DNA of 44,612 nucleotides from Streptomyces sp. G44 (GTDB lineage Bacteria > Actinomycetota > Actinomycetes > Streptomycetales > Streptomycetaceae): positions 1 to 44,612 of the forward strand of contig NZ_JAFEXF010000043.1 in assembly GCF_016905445.1 (NCBI RefSeq). Reading direction: 5' to 3'. Each line of letters begins with the position of its first letter. The stretch's first letter is position 1. The position numbers and the translations under genes were made by a program. This document shows, one piece after another, positions 8,526-16,774 of the stretch. The notes under the pieces are model-generated. The model was given only the letters and a program-made list of their open reading frames with translations, searched no databases and had not been told where the DNA came from.

Positions 8526-9335
8526 CTACGCCCGCCCCGGAACCCGCCCGGACGGGCTCGGCTCCTCGCGGTGCAGCCGGCCCCGGGAGACCAGTTCGAC
8601 CGTGAGGGCCACCGCCACCGCCTGGACCGCCATGAGGGCGATCAGCACGAAGAGCTGCACGGCCCCCGCGAGCACCGGGGACGCGCCGCCCAGGAGCATG
8701 CCGACGAAGGCGCCGGGGAGGGTGACGAGCCCGACCGTGCGGGTCTGGTCGAGGCCGGGCAGCAGGGCGTCCGAGGCGGCCGGGCGGACCAGTTCCAGGC
8801 GGGCGTCGCGGTCGGCGAGGCCGAGGGCGAGGCCCGCCTCGAACTCGCCGTGGCGGGTGCGCAGTTCATCGAGGCCACGGCGGCCGGCGAGCACCGTCGC
8901 GGTCAGCGCGCCGCCGATGAGGATGCCCGTGACGGGGATCATCGCGATGCCCCGCACCGGGAGCAGCCCGGCCAGGGTCAGGCCGGTCACCACCGGGACG
9001 ACGGGCCCCGCGATGGGCAGCGCCGCCCACCACCACGTGCCGTTCGGCGTGACGCGCCGCCCGGCGGTGCGCGTGGCCACGGCGAACATGAGCAGCAGGA
9101 AGGCGAAGAGCGCCGCCGTGTGGTGCACCACCCAGCCGATGGCCAGGGAGACGACGGCCAGTTGCGCCGTCGCGCGGGCCCCGGCGATCAGGATCTCGCG
9201 CGCTCTGGCGCGCGAGCCGTCGGGGGAGAGCCGGAAGACGGCCGCCGCCGCGGCGGCGGCGAGCAGCAGCACGAGCAGGACCACGGCGAGCGCGGTGTTG
9301 ACCGGCAGCAGGGCTTGGGCAGCGAGATCACGCAC
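8526..9335 (-). CDS. ABC transporter permease, FetB/YbbM (UPF0014) family
   Basis: This 269-residue membrane protein has about seven hydrophobic segments and the family signatures GRRVTPNGTWWW-like loop, GGALTATVLAGRRGL and the LPGAFVGMLLGG stretch. In enteric bacteria FetAB exports iron and contributes to oxidative-stress resistance. The start is GTG 9335, with AGGGTGA upstream. No FetA-like ATPase gene lies next to it, so the partner must be elsewhere or the transporter is orphaned. The start codon is embedded in a 16-bp inverted repeat. Confidence 0.85.
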   Translation of the reverse strand: MRDLAAQALLPVNTALAVVLLVLLLAAAAAAAVFRLSPDGSRARAREILIAGARATAQLAVVSLAIGWVVHHTAALFAFLLLMFAVATRTAGRRVTPNGTWWWAALPIAGPVVPVVTGLTLAGLLPVRGIAMIPVTGILIGGALTATVLAGRRGLDELRTRHGEFEAGLALGLADRDARLELVRPAASDALLPGLDQTRTVGLVTLPGAFVGMLLGGASPVLAGAVQLFVLIALMAVQAVAVALTVELVSRGRLHREEPSPSGRVPGRA

Positions 9336-9341
9336 GTGATC
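9326..9341. promoter_or_regulatory. Inverted repeat GATCACG-CA-CGTGATC over the FetB-like start
   Basis: Perfect 7-bp arms separated by two bases cover the GTG start of the permease gene and lie in the ~110-bp region shared with the divergent mscR gene. It could be a repressor site or affect translation initiation; both are inference. Confidence 0.4.
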
Positions 9342-9398
9342 ACCCTAGGCCGCCCGGGTCGCCCGGGACACGAGGTGATCGACCTGGAACGATGGACC

Positions 9399-9436
9399 GG
9401 AAAGACGTGGTGGAAAGACGTGGACGGAAAGAAGGG
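9399..9436 (+). repeat. 13-bp direct repeats in the mscR leader
   Basis: GGAAAGACGTGG occurs at 9399-9410 and 9412-9423, and a third partial copy (GGAAAGAAGGG) starts at 9426. The last copy supplies the purine-rich ribosome-binding region of mscR, whose ATG is at 9445. Confidence 0.6.
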
Positions 9437-9444
9437 CTGAAGTC

Positions 9445-10490
9445 ATGGCGCAGCAGGTGCGGGGCGTGATCGCCCGCGCGAAGGGCGAGCCGGTACGGAT
9501 CGAGACGATCACCGTGCCGGACCCGGGGCCGGGAGAAGCCGTGGTGAAGGTCCAGGCGTGCGGCGTCTGCCACACCGACCTGCACTACCGCGAGGGCGGC
9601 ATCAACGACGACTTCCCGTTCCTGCTGGGGCACGAGGCGGCGGGCGTCGTCGAGTCGGTCGGCGCGGGGGTCACCGAGGTCGCGCCCGGCGACTTCGTGA
9701 TCCTCAACTGGCGTGCGGTGTGCGGCCAGTGCCGCGCCTGTCTGCGCGGTCGCCCCCAGTACTGCTTCGACACGCACAACGCGAAGCAGAAGATGACCCT
9801 GGCCGACGGCACCGAGCTGTCGCCCGCCCTCGGCATCGGAGCCTTCGCGGAGAAGACCCTCGTCGCCGCCGGCCAGTGCACCAAGGTCGACCCCGAGGCG
9901 TCCCCGGCCGCGGCGGGCCTCCTGGGCTGCGGTGTGATGGCCGGGATCGGCGCCGCGATCAACACCGGCGGTGTCGGCCGCGGCGACTCGGTCGCCGTCA
10001 TCGGCTGCGGCGGTGTCGGTGACGCCGCCGTCGTGGGCGCCCGGCTCGCGGGCGCCGCGAAGATCATCGCCGTGGACATCGACGACAAGAAGCTGCGGAC
10101 GGCGAAGGAGCTGGGCGCCACCCACACCGTCAACTCCCGCACCACCGAGCCGGTCGCGGCCATCCGTGAGCTGACCGGGGGCAACGGCGCCGACGTCGTC
10201 ATCGAGGCGGTCGGCCGCCCGGAGACGTACGAACAGGCCTTCTACGCCCGTGATCTGGCGGGCACCGTCGTCCTGGTCGGCGTGCCGACCCCCGACATGA
10301 AGATCGAGCTGCCGCCTGGTACGGGGACTGCCTGCCCTCGCGCGACTTCCCGATGCTCATCGACCTCTACCGGCAGGGCCGCCTGGACCTGGACGCGTTC
10401 GTCACGGAGACCATCGCCCTGGCAGACGTGGAGAAGGCGTTCGAGCGGATGCACCACGGCGACGTCCTGCGTTCGGTGGTGATGTTCTGA
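9445..10490 (+). pseudogene. mscR: S-(hydroxymethyl)mycothiol dehydrogenase, frameshifted by internal deletion
   Basis: The gene encodes a zinc alcohol dehydrogenase of the MscR/AdhE2 group, which oxidises the mycothiol-formaldehyde adduct. Residues 1-290 are normal: catalytic-zinc ligand region [19 protein letters not shown], the structural-zinc cysteines CGQCRAC and QYC, and the Rossmann glycines GCGGVG. After MKIELP at about 10314 the frame breaks. The expected LLDVFGRGG...-type stretch (about 14 residues) is missing, and the rest, from [13 protein letters not shown] to the natural end ...LRSVVMF, continues in another frame from 10317 to the stop at 10488-10490. In the original frame the protein ends at 10482 with an Arg/Ser/Trp-rich tail. 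Loss of this substrate/cofactor-binding segment should inactivate it. Its natural stop overlaps the start of the next gene. Confidence 0.85.
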
Positions 10491-11146
10491 TGGCGGCCGA
10501 GCCGGCGGCCGGCGCCTCGGGCGCCCGCGTGGACCACCTCGTCACGTCCGGGACGTTCTCCCTGGACGGCGGCACCTGGGAGGTCGACAACAACGTATGG
10601 ATCGTGGGCGACGACCGCGAATGCGTCGTCATCGACGCCGCGCACGACGCGGACGCCATCGCTTCGGCGGTGGGGGACCGGCGGCTCGTGGCGATCGTCT
10701 GCACCCACGCGCACGACGACCACATCGACGCGGCCCCGGCGCTCGCCGACCGCACCGGCGCGCCGATCCTGCTGCACCCGGCCGACACGGAGCTGTGGAA
10801 GCTCACCCACCCCGACCGGGCCCCCGACGGCGAACTCACCGACGGGCAGGAACTGGCCGTCGCGGGCACGGTGTTGCGGGTGCTGCACACACCGGGCCAC
10901 TGCCGCGGCGCCGTCAGCCTGTACGCCCCGGATCTCGGCACCGTCTTCACCGGCGACACGCTCTTCGCCGGCGGGCCGGGCGCCACGGGCCGCTCCTACA
11001 GCGACTTCCCGACGATCGTGGAGTCCATCAGGGAGCGGCTCCTGACGCTGCCGCCCGCGACGGTGGTGCGCACCGGCCACGGCGACGACACGACGGTCGG
11101 CGCCGAGGCGCCGCACGTGGAGGAGTGGCTCGCCAGGGGGCACTGA
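10490..11146 (+). CDS. Metallo-beta-lactamase-fold hydrolase (mscR partner)
   Basis: This 218-residue protein has the glyoxalase II-type zinc motifs THAHDDHID, HTPGHCRG, GDTLF and GHGDDT in order, so it probably binds two metals and hydrolyses a thioester. Its ATG overlaps the TGA of mscR. Genes of this type commonly follow mscR in actinobacteria and are thought to act on S-formylmycothiol or related conjugates. The gene is intact although mscR is broken, and the break may reduce its translation by uncoupling. The exact substrate is inferred. Confidence 0.85.
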   Translation: MAAEPAAGASGARVDHLVTSGTFSLDGGTWEVDNNVWIVGDDRECVVIDAAHDADAIASAVGDRRLVAIVCTHAHDDHIDAAPALADRTGAPILLHPADTELWKLTHPDRAPDGELTDGQELAVAGTVLRVLHTPGHCRGAVSLYAPDLGTVFTGDTLFAGGPGATGRSYSDFPTIVESIRERLLTLPPATVVRTGHGDDTTVGAEAPHVEEWLARGH

Positions 11147-11251
11147 CACCTCGGCACCTCGACGTTCCGACACCAAGGCGCCACCACCGCCCCGCGCGAG
11201 CGCAGCGCGGGGCCGTACGCGTACTGGCCTCGCTCCCCGATCTCCGATAAG

Positions 11252-11270
11252 TTAGGCAAGGCTTACCTAA
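11252..11270. promoter_or_regulatory. Iron box (IdeR/DmdR-type operator)
   Basis: TTAGGCAAGGCTTACCTAA is a near-perfect match to the 19-bp DtxR/IdeR/DmdR operator consensus (TTAGGTTAGGCTAACCTAA), with the outer TTAGG and CCTAA arms intact. It ends two bases before the GGAGG ribosome site of the DUF2470 gene, so an iron-loaded repressor would block transcription start or elongation there. Confidence 0.88.
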
Positions 11271-11282
11271 TGGAGGTTGAGG

Positions 11283-11999
11283 ATGGGTGTCCGTCACAGC
11301 AGCGCGATCGTGCCCACAGCGGCGGCACGCGCTCGTTCCGTGCTCGCCACCGCGTGGTCCTGCGCGGTGACCACGGAGATCGGCAGGGACGAACTCGTGG
11401 CCGCGCACAGCTTCACCGAGGACGGGAGGCTGCGGCTGCGTCCGCCCGAGGACAGCGCCCTCGCCGCCGCCCTCATCTGCGCGCCGCGCGGCGAACCGTC
11501 CACGCTGGTCGAGTTCGTCGACGTCGCGCCCGTACCGCTCAGGGACCGGATCCGCGCCCGCCTGTGGCTGTCCGGATCGCTCGCGTTCGACGGCGAGGAG
11601 CTGTTCCTCGACCCGACGTGCGCGGTGCTGCACGAGTCGAACGGCGAACGCCAGGGCATCGAACTGGACGAACTCGCCCTGACCGTCCCCGACCCGCTCG
11701 CCGAGGCCGAGTCGCGGCTGCTCACCCACCTCGCCGACGCCCACCCGGACGCCGTCGAACAGCTCACCCGCCTCGTCAGCCCCGACAGTCTTCAGGGCGT
11801 GGTGCGGGTCCGGCCGCTCGCCATCGACCGGCACGGCATCTCCCTGCGCCTCGAACGCGCCCGCAGCCAGGCCGACGTACGCCTGCCCTTCCACGAGACC
11901 GTCGCGGACGTCTCCCAGGTGACGGAGTGCATGCACGCCCTGCTGACGAAGGCCGCCCGGCTCTCAGCGGCCCGGCGCGGGCGGCCCGTCGGCGGCTGA
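11283..11999 (+). CDS. DUF2470 domain protein, iron-regulated
   Basis: This 238-residue cytoplasmic protein has a split-barrel FMN-binding-like N-terminal part and a C-terminal DUF2470 domain at about residues 150-225 (LLTHLADAHPDAVEQLTRL...). The domain occurs in heme-degrading HugZ-like proteins and related pyridoxamine-oxidase-fold proteins. ATG 11283 is chosen because GGAGG lies 6 bases upstream. The iron box directly before it predicts expression in iron starvation. A role in heme or iron handling is reasonable but not proven; the known HugZ heme ligands cannot be confirmed by eye. It overlaps the convergent YkvA-like gene by 36 bp. Confidence 0.85.
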   Translation: MGVRHSSAIVPTAAARARSVLATAWSCAVTTEIGRDELVAAHSFTEDGRLRLRPPEDSALAAALICAPRGEPSTLVEFVDVAPVPLRDRIRARLWLSGSLAFDGEELFLDPTCAVLHESNGERQGIELDELALTVPDPLAEAESRLLTHLADAHPDAVEQLTRLVSPDSLQGVVRVRPLAIDRHGISLRLERARSQADVRLPFHETVADVSQVTECMHALLTKAARLSAARRGRPVGG

Positions 12000-12251
12000 C
12001 CGCATCGACCGCAGCGCGAGGAGCAGCGCCCCGATGTCGTCCAGGTAGACGGGATCGGGGAGCAGATCCGCGGGCAGCAGGAGATAGGCGACCGCGCCCC
12101 AGAACACCCACTGCCGCTCCACGGGGAGTCCGGCTCTGCGCAGGGCGCGGCGGGTGCGGACGAGGCGGAAGAGCAACACGACGGCGACGCCGAGCGTCAC
12201 GGCGGCCAGAACGGCGGCGACGACGAGGAGAACGGTCAGGTCCGTGCTCAT
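11964..12251 (-). CDS. Small membrane protein with DUF1232 (YkvA) domain
   Basis: This 95-residue protein starts MSTDLTVLLVV and has two hydrophobic segments, at about residues 5-25 and 45-62. The second lies in a YkvA-like motif ending LLPADLLPDPVYLDDIGALLLALRS. The function of DUF1232 is unknown. ATG 12251 is chosen because the sequence upstream is Pro/Arg-rich and not protein-like. The 3' end overlaps the convergent DUF2470 gene by 36 bp. Confidence 0.75.
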   Translation of the reverse strand: MSTDLTVLLVVAAVLAAVTLGVAVVLLFRLVRTRRALRRAGLPVERQWVFWGAVAYLLLPADLLPDPVYLDDIGALLLALRSMRSAADGPPAPGR

Positions 12252-12354
12252 ACGCCTGTACGTTACCCAGGGCGGCACCCGGCGTCGCGGTCCGGGGCGG
12301 GGTTCGGCGGGAAATGTTCCGCGGCGAGTGATCGGCGGTGGGCATGATGGGCGT

Positions 12355-12978
12355 GTGAACGAGCAGCCGAAGCCCGCCGGGCGACCGATATCCGCGGGGC
12401 CAGTCACATCGGAGGCGGCCCCCGCACCCGTTCAGGCCCTGATCCTCGTCGACATGCAGGCCGCCTTCGTCAGCGGCGACGGCGCCGTCCCCGACGCCCG
12501 GCGCCTGCTCGACCGGGTCCGGGACCTCCTGACCCGGGCGCGTGAGAGCGGCGCGCTCGTCGTCCAGCTCCAGAACGACGGCGAACCGGGCGCCCCCGAC
12601 GAACCCGGGACGCCCGGCTGGCGGCTCCACCTGCCCGCCGAAGCCGAGCGCGGCGAGACCGTCGTACGCAAGACCGCCGACGACGGCTTCGAGGAGACCG
12701 AGCTGGAGGAACTGCTGCGAAAGGCCGGTGTGGAGGCCCTCGCCATCTGCGGCGTCATGTCCGAGATGTGCGTGAGCGCCACCGCACGCACCGCCCTGGA
12801 GCTCGGCTTCCGCGTCGTCCTGCCGCACGACGCCCACGCGACGTACGACATCCCGGCGGCGGAGGGCATCAGCGACCTGGTGCCGGCCGCGGTGGCCTCG
12901 CGCGTCGCCGAGTGGGCCCTCGGCGACGAGATCGAGATCGTCGCCGCGGCCCGCGATGTCAGCTTCACCAAGCCCTGA
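12355..12978 (+). CDS. Isochorismatase-like cysteine hydrolase
   Basis: This 207-residue protein belongs to the isochorismatase-like hydrolase superfamily. The catalytic triad is visible: Asp33 in LVDMQ, Lys106 in VRKTADDGF and Cys139 in MSEMCVSATAR. Such enzymes cut nicotinamide, carbamates or similar amides; the substrate here is not evident. The start is GTG 12355 (VNEQPKPAG); the first ~25 residues are a Pro/Ala-rich leader, so a later start is possible. Its end overlaps the convergent lactonase gene by 14 bp. Confidence 0.88.
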   Translation: MNEQPKPAGRPISAGPVTSEAAPAPVQALILVDMQAAFVSGDGAVPDARRLLDRVRDLLTRARESGALVVQLQNDGEPGAPDEPGTPGWRLHLPAEAERGETVVRKTADDGFEETELEELLRKAGVEALAICGVMSEMCVSATARTALELGFRVVLPHDAHATYDIPAAEGISDLVPAAVASRVAEWALGDEIEIVAAARDVSFTKP

Positions 12979-14221
12979 CGGGCAGCGCGCACACCGCGAC
13001 CGGCGCCCGGAACGGCTCGCCCGCGAGCCGGAGTTCACCACTGCGCCGGTCGACGCGGAAGACGCTCACCGAATCGGACTTCTGGTTCGCGGTGAACAGC
13101 AGCCGCTCGGTGGGGGAGAGTGCGAGGTGCCGGGGGAACTCCCCGCGCACCGGCACCGTGCCGAGGAGCCGCAGCCGGGCGCCGCCGCCCTCGATCGCGT
13201 ACCGGGCGAGGCTGTCGTGCCCCCGGTTGGCGAGGAAGGCGAAACGCCCTGCGCGCGTCACGGCGAACTGCGCCGGGTAGTTGGTGCTGCCACCGCCCGA
13301 ACCGGTCGGCTGCGGCTTGCCCGGCCTGAGGCGGCCGGTGGCGGGGTCGTACGCGCAGACCACGACGGAGTCGTCGAGCTCGTTGGCGAGGTAGGCGAAG
13401 CGGCCCGAGGGGTGGAAGGTGAGGTGGCGCGGGCCCGCGCCGGGACGCAGCGTCGCGTGGGACACCTGGCGGAGCGTGCCCGCGTCGCCGTCGAGCCGGT
13501 AGGTGTAGACCGTGTCGTTGCCCAGGTCGACGGCGAGGACGTGCCGGCGGTCGGGGGACGTGATGATCTGGTGGGCGCGCGGACCTTCTTGGCCCGGCCC
13601 CGGCGGCGGGGCGGAGTGCGTGACGGTGTCCGTCCGCTCGCCCAGCGCACCTGAGCCGTCGATGGGATGGACGGTCACGCTGCCCGAGCCGTAGTTCGCG
13701 CTGAGCAGCCACCGGCCGCCCGGGTGCACGGAGAGGTGGCAGGGCCCCTCCCCGCCCGTCCCACGCGTCCCCAGCACCTCGTGCTTCCCGTCCGGCGAGA
13801 GTGCGACGGCGGTCACGCCGCCCTTCTCCCGCTCGTCGACGGCGTAGAGCGTGCGGCCCGACGGGTGCAGCGCCAGATAGGAGGGGTCGGATACGCCGGT
13901 GAGCGTGCCGGTGCCGGTGACGCGGCCCGTCGTCTCGTCGTACGTCGCCAGCCCGATGCCCGGGCCGCCGCCGTCCTGGGAGGTGTACGTCCCGACGAAC
14001 AACCGCCCCTCGCGGACGGGGCGGTGTGGGACGGACGGGTCGGGGGTCTCGCCCCGGCGGGTCCCGCCGGAAGTCTCGCGGCCGGGGCTCTCGCGGGCCG
14101 GCGGTTCCGGGGAACCGCATGCCGCGGCCGAGGACAGCGCCCCGGCCGCCAGCGCCGCCATGAACCGCCGCCGCCCCGGACGGCTCCCGGCCGCCCCGGC
14201 CGGTCCTGCTCCGCTGCCCAT
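12965..14221 (-). CDS. Secreted seven-bladed beta-propeller lactonase family lipoprotein
   Basis: This 418-residue protein starts with a twin-arginine leader (RPGRRRFMAALAAG) ending in a lipobox-like SSAAAC, so it is probably exported folded and lipid-anchored. The mature part from about residue 60 repeats blades with the pattern FVGTYTS, LALHPSGRTLYAVDE, HLSVHPGGRWLLSANYGSG, HLTFHPSGRFAYLANELDD and HLALSPTERLLFTANQKSD. This is the PF10282 family, named after 6-phosphogluconolactonase. The export signal argues against a pentose-phosphate role here. ATG 14221 is chosen because it places the Tat motif near the start. The substrate is unknown. Confidence 0.88.
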   Translation of the reverse strand: MGSGAGPAGAAGSRPGRRRFMAALAAGALSSAAACGSPEPPARESPGRETSGGTRRGETPDPSVPHRPVREGRLFVGTYTSQDGGGPGIGLATYDETTGRVTGTGTLTGVSDPSYLALHPSGRTLYAVDEREKGGVTAVALSPDGKHEVLGTRGTGGEGPCHLSVHPGGRWLLSANYGSGSVTVHPIDGSGALGERTDTVTHSAPPPGPGQEGPRAHQIITSPDRRHVLAVDLGNDTVYTYRLDGDAGTLRQVSHATLRPGAGPRHLTFHPSGRFAYLANELDDSVVVCAYDPATGRLRPGKPQPTGSGGGSTNYPAQFAVTRAGRFAFLANRGHDSLARYAIEGGGARLRLLGTVPVRGEFPRHLALSPTERLLFTANQKSDSVSVFRVDRRSGELRLAGEPFRAPVAVCALPVRAW

Positions 14222-14486
14222 TCCTGCACCTCGCGCGTCGGTGGTGACGGATGTACCGGCCACCCTGCCCTGTACATGATCGAACCGACAAGAGGCGCAC
14301 CGCGCGCCTGACACCGCCCGGATGACCGTCGGAGGGTGATCGTCGGACGCGGGGCTCCGCCGCCCGGGGGAGGAGACCGGGCCCGGAGGCCGACGTGGCG
14401 GCCACGCGCGCGCGAGAGCCTCGGGGAAATCGGCGTTCTCACTCCCTTGCCGCCAGTTCTCACCCCCTCACCCCCCAGGAGAAACA

Positions 14487-15578
14487 GTGACGGTCTCCGC
14501 GAACAGCTCCGGGACCGCGCGCGCACGGCGGAGCACCGGCGCCCGCCGCCCGCCCGGCCGGGCACCGTTCGCCGCTCAGGTCTGGGGCGGGCTCTACGCC
14601 CCGCTCCTCGTGGGCTGGGCCGCGACGGGCACCGCCGTGCCGCTCACCGCGCACACGCACCAGCCGGCCGCCCTCCACCTCGCCCAGGCCGCCCTGGCCC
14701 TCCTCGCCGCTGTCGCCTGCCGGGCCGCTTCCGCGCACCGTGCCCGAACCGGCCGTGACGTGGCCGGGGTTTCGCTCGTCCTGCTGGTCCCCGCCTTCGG
14801 GTGGGGCGCGATCGGACTGCCGATGCACTTCGTGACGCTGGTGTCGGGCGCCGGTGTGGAGAGTGCCACCGGGCTCGCCCACACGCTCCTCAACACCTGC
14901 GGCGCAGGGCTCCTCCTCATGGTCGCCGTCGCGCACCGCCGCAGAATGCGCGGCCGGTGCGCCCGCTGCGGCGGCGGGCACCAGGGGCGGGGCGGCGGCA
15001 CATGGGTCCATCCGCCCGCCTCCACCGCGCCGGCGCGGACCCGTGCGACGGCGTACGTCCTCGTGTGCGGGCTGCTGCCCTGGGCCGCGGTCAAGACCGT
15101 CTGGCTCCTCGGCGGCGACGCGCTCGGCGTGAGCGGTGAGGCCTGGCAGCACGACGTGGAGTCGCAGGCGACAGGCGCCGCGCGCTTCCTCGCCTCGCTG
15201 GGCATCGACGTGACCGTGCTGGCGGCGCTGCTCGGGGTGTTCCTGCTGACCGGCCTGATGTACCGCTGGGGGCAGGTGTTCCCGCGCTGGACGTGGCCGC
15301 TCGCCGGGCGGCGCGTCCCGCGGCTGCTGCCGCTGATCCCCGCCTGGCTGACCGGCGGCACCCTGACGGCGTACGGCACGGGTCTCCTCGTCCACACCCT
15401 GCTCTGCGCGGTCGGCGTGGTGCCCGCGGTCGAACCCGTGGGGGTCTTCACCACCGTCGAGGGGATGACCTGGATGGTGGCCTTCGGCGGGCTGTGCTTC
15501 GCAGGCCTGGGCGGCGGCCTGCTCGTGGCGGCTCGTTCGTACGCGGCACGCACACGCCCGGTGTGCGGCGGTGTGTGA
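14487..15578 (+). CDS. Polytopic membrane protein of unknown function
   Basis: This 363-residue protein starts at GTG 14487 with AGGAG about 7 bases upstream. It has about eight hydrophobic segments, in groups at residues 30-130 and 180-350. A cytoplasmic-type loop near residues 150-175 carries CARCGGGH, a possible small metal-binding site. The pattern is typical of Streptomyces membrane proteins of unknown role. The gene is transcribed alone and ends close to the decayed cobW. No function is proposed. Confidence 0.8.
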   Translation: MTVSANSSGTARARRSTGARRPPGRAPFAAQVWGGLYAPLLVGWAATGTAVPLTAHTHQPAALHLAQAALALLAAVACRAASAHRARTGRDVAGVSLVLLVPAFGWGAIGLPMHFVTLVSGAGVESATGLAHTLLNTCGAGLLLMVAVAHRRRMRGRCARCGGGHQGRGGGTWVHPPASTAPARTRATAYVLVCGLLPWAAVKTVWLLGGDALGVSGEAWQHDVESQATGAARFLASLGIDVTVLAALLGVFLLTGLMYRWGQVFPRWTWPLAGRRVPRLLPLIPAWLTGGTLTAYGTGLLVHTLLCAVGVVPAVEPVGVFTTVEGMTWMVAFGGLCFAGLGGGLLVAARSYAARTRPVCGGV

Positions 15579-15644
15579 GCGACGACCGTCCGCACCGCAC
15601 ACCGCCGCGCCCGGGTCACCGCGTGCTGCGCGGACCGGCCCGAG

Positions 15645-16483
15645 GCCGCCATGGCGGGCGCGACCGGCCGTTCCTCCGCCTCGCAGGCGTCGACGCCGTG
15701 TGCCTCCCACGCCGGGAAGGGATCACCGAACGGCGCCTTCTCGCCCTCGGTCAGCAGACAGCGGTCGAGCGCGGCCCGCAGCGGACCGGCCCGCAGCTCC
15801 GTGCCGATGAACACCAGCTCCTGGCCCTGCGCGTCGTCCGCCGTGCCCGCCCCGGAGGACTCGAAGCGCGCCACCGAACCGGCCTGCGACCACAGGCCCG
15901 TGACCCGAGGACGGCTCGCCGGCCGGAAGAAGCCCTTGGAGCGCAGGATGCGGCCGAAGGCCCCGCTGTCCATCTCCTCACCACGCGGGCCAGGGGGTCG
16001 AGGCGCGAGAGTGGTCGCGAGCCGCTCGGCGGTGGCGGCGTCCACGAGGCCGAGCTTGTTGCGGACGATGACGTCGGCGAACTCCACCTGGTCCATCAGC
16101 AGGTCGCTGACGGTGCGCTCATCGTCCTCGTACTGGTCGAGGCCGCGCTTCACGAGGCCGTCCCCGCCGGTCAGTTCCGGGAGGAAGTTGGCGGCGTCCA
16201 CCACCGTCACCATCGTGTCGAGGCGGGCGAGATCGTCGAGCGTCGCGCCGTCGTCTCGGGGGAAGGCGAAGGGGGCCGCCACCGGCATCGGTTCGGAGAT
16301 GCCGCTGGACTCGATGGGCAGATGGTCGAAGCGGCCCGACCAGGCGTTCCCCGGCGCGCGACAGGGCGGCCTCGGCAACCGCGACGGCCTGCGCGTCGCG
16401 GTGATCGGCAACGACATGAGCGAGGTCAACATCGACGCGGCCCTGGTGCGCGGCGGCGCGGGGGCGGTCGATGTGTGTGTCAT
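15645..16483 (-). pseudogene. CobW-family GTP-binding metallochaperone, scrambled remnant
   Basis: The likely original start (MTHTS) is retained at 16483, 12 bases after the rpmF stop. From about 16345 leftwards the frame matches the CobW/YciC/ZagA family: GRFDHLPIESSGISEPMPVA, then DTMVTVVDAANFLPEL, DERTVSDLLMDQVEFADV, then SKGFFRPASRPRV and QELVFIGTELRAGPLRAALD. The Walker A loop and the CICC region are missing, the NKxD motif reads NKLGLVD, and roughly 100 residues are absent between that motif and SKGFF. The stretch 16365-16462 encodes the N-terminal part (GLRVAVIGNDMSEVNIDAAL) on the opposite strand, so it has been inverted in place. The intact family inserts metals under zinc limitation. 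Confidence 0.85.
16365..16462 (+). pseudogene. Inverted N-terminal fragment of the same cobW gene
   Basis: Read on the plus strand this 98-base segment gives NRDGLRVAVIGNDMSEV followed by NIDAALVRGGA, the conserved stretch after the Walker A loop in CobW proteins. It lies where the N-terminal coding region of the minus-strand gene should be, but in the wrong orientation. Confidence 0.8.
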
Positions 16484-16495
16484 GCGGTCCGGCGC

Positions 16496-16666
16496 TCAGC
16501 TCTCCGGGCGCAGCAGGCCGCGCTCGTACGCCTTGAGCAGCCGCTGCGGGACCATGTGCCGCGTGCCGTCGACCGTGACGGGCACCAGCTGCGGGGTGCT
16601 GGCCTTCCACTGGGCGCGGCGGTGGCGGGTGTTGCTGCGCGACATCTTCCGCTTGGGTACGGCCAT
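16496..16666 (-). CDS. rpmF: 50S ribosomal protein L32, zinc-independent (C-minus) paralogue
   Basis: This 56-residue protein begins [20 protein letters not shown], the L32 signature, and ends ...[12 protein letters not shown]. The CxxC zinc-ribbon cysteines of the standard L32 are absent; the C-terminal half instead reads [18 protein letters not shown]. Such C-minus paralogues replace zinc-containing ribosomal proteins in zinc starvation and are normally repressed by Zur. A strong AGGAGG ribosome site lies 6 bases before ATG 16666. A Zur-like box lies about 45 bases upstream. The gene is intact although both neighbours are decayed, which suggests selection still acts on it. Confidence 0.93.
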   Translation of the reverse strand: MAVPKRKMSRSNTRHRRAQWKASTPQLVPVTVDGTRHMVPQRLLKAYERGLLRPES

Positions 16667-16708
16667 GTCGTCCTCCTGGATCGTGGGGGCGGGGTGCCCC
16701 GACGCTAT

Positions 16709-16730
16709 ATGAAAATGGATCCCATTAACA
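16709..16730. promoter_or_regulatory. Candidate Zur box upstream of rpmF
   Basis: TGAAAATGGATCCCATTA followed by ACA is an AT-rich dyad (AATGG-ATC-CCATT core) in otherwise very GC-rich DNA. It resembles the actinobacterial Zur operator (TGAAAAT...ATTTTCA type). It lies at the right distance to control rpmF and the former cobW. Confidence 0.75.
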
Positions 16731-16741
16731 ACTGGCGTCGC

Positions 16742-16766
16742 GTCTCACCCTCAGGTAGGGTGAGAC
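16742..16766 (-). terminator. Perfect 10-bp hairpin insulating rpmF from the amidohydrolase remnant
   Basis: GTCTCACCCT (16742-16751) and AGGGTGAGAC (16757-16766) pair perfectly around a 5-base loop. It follows the minus-strand amidohydrolase remnant and lies just before the Zur box, so it probably stops read-through into rpmF. Confidence 0.7.
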
Positions 16767-16774
16767 TTCGGCTC

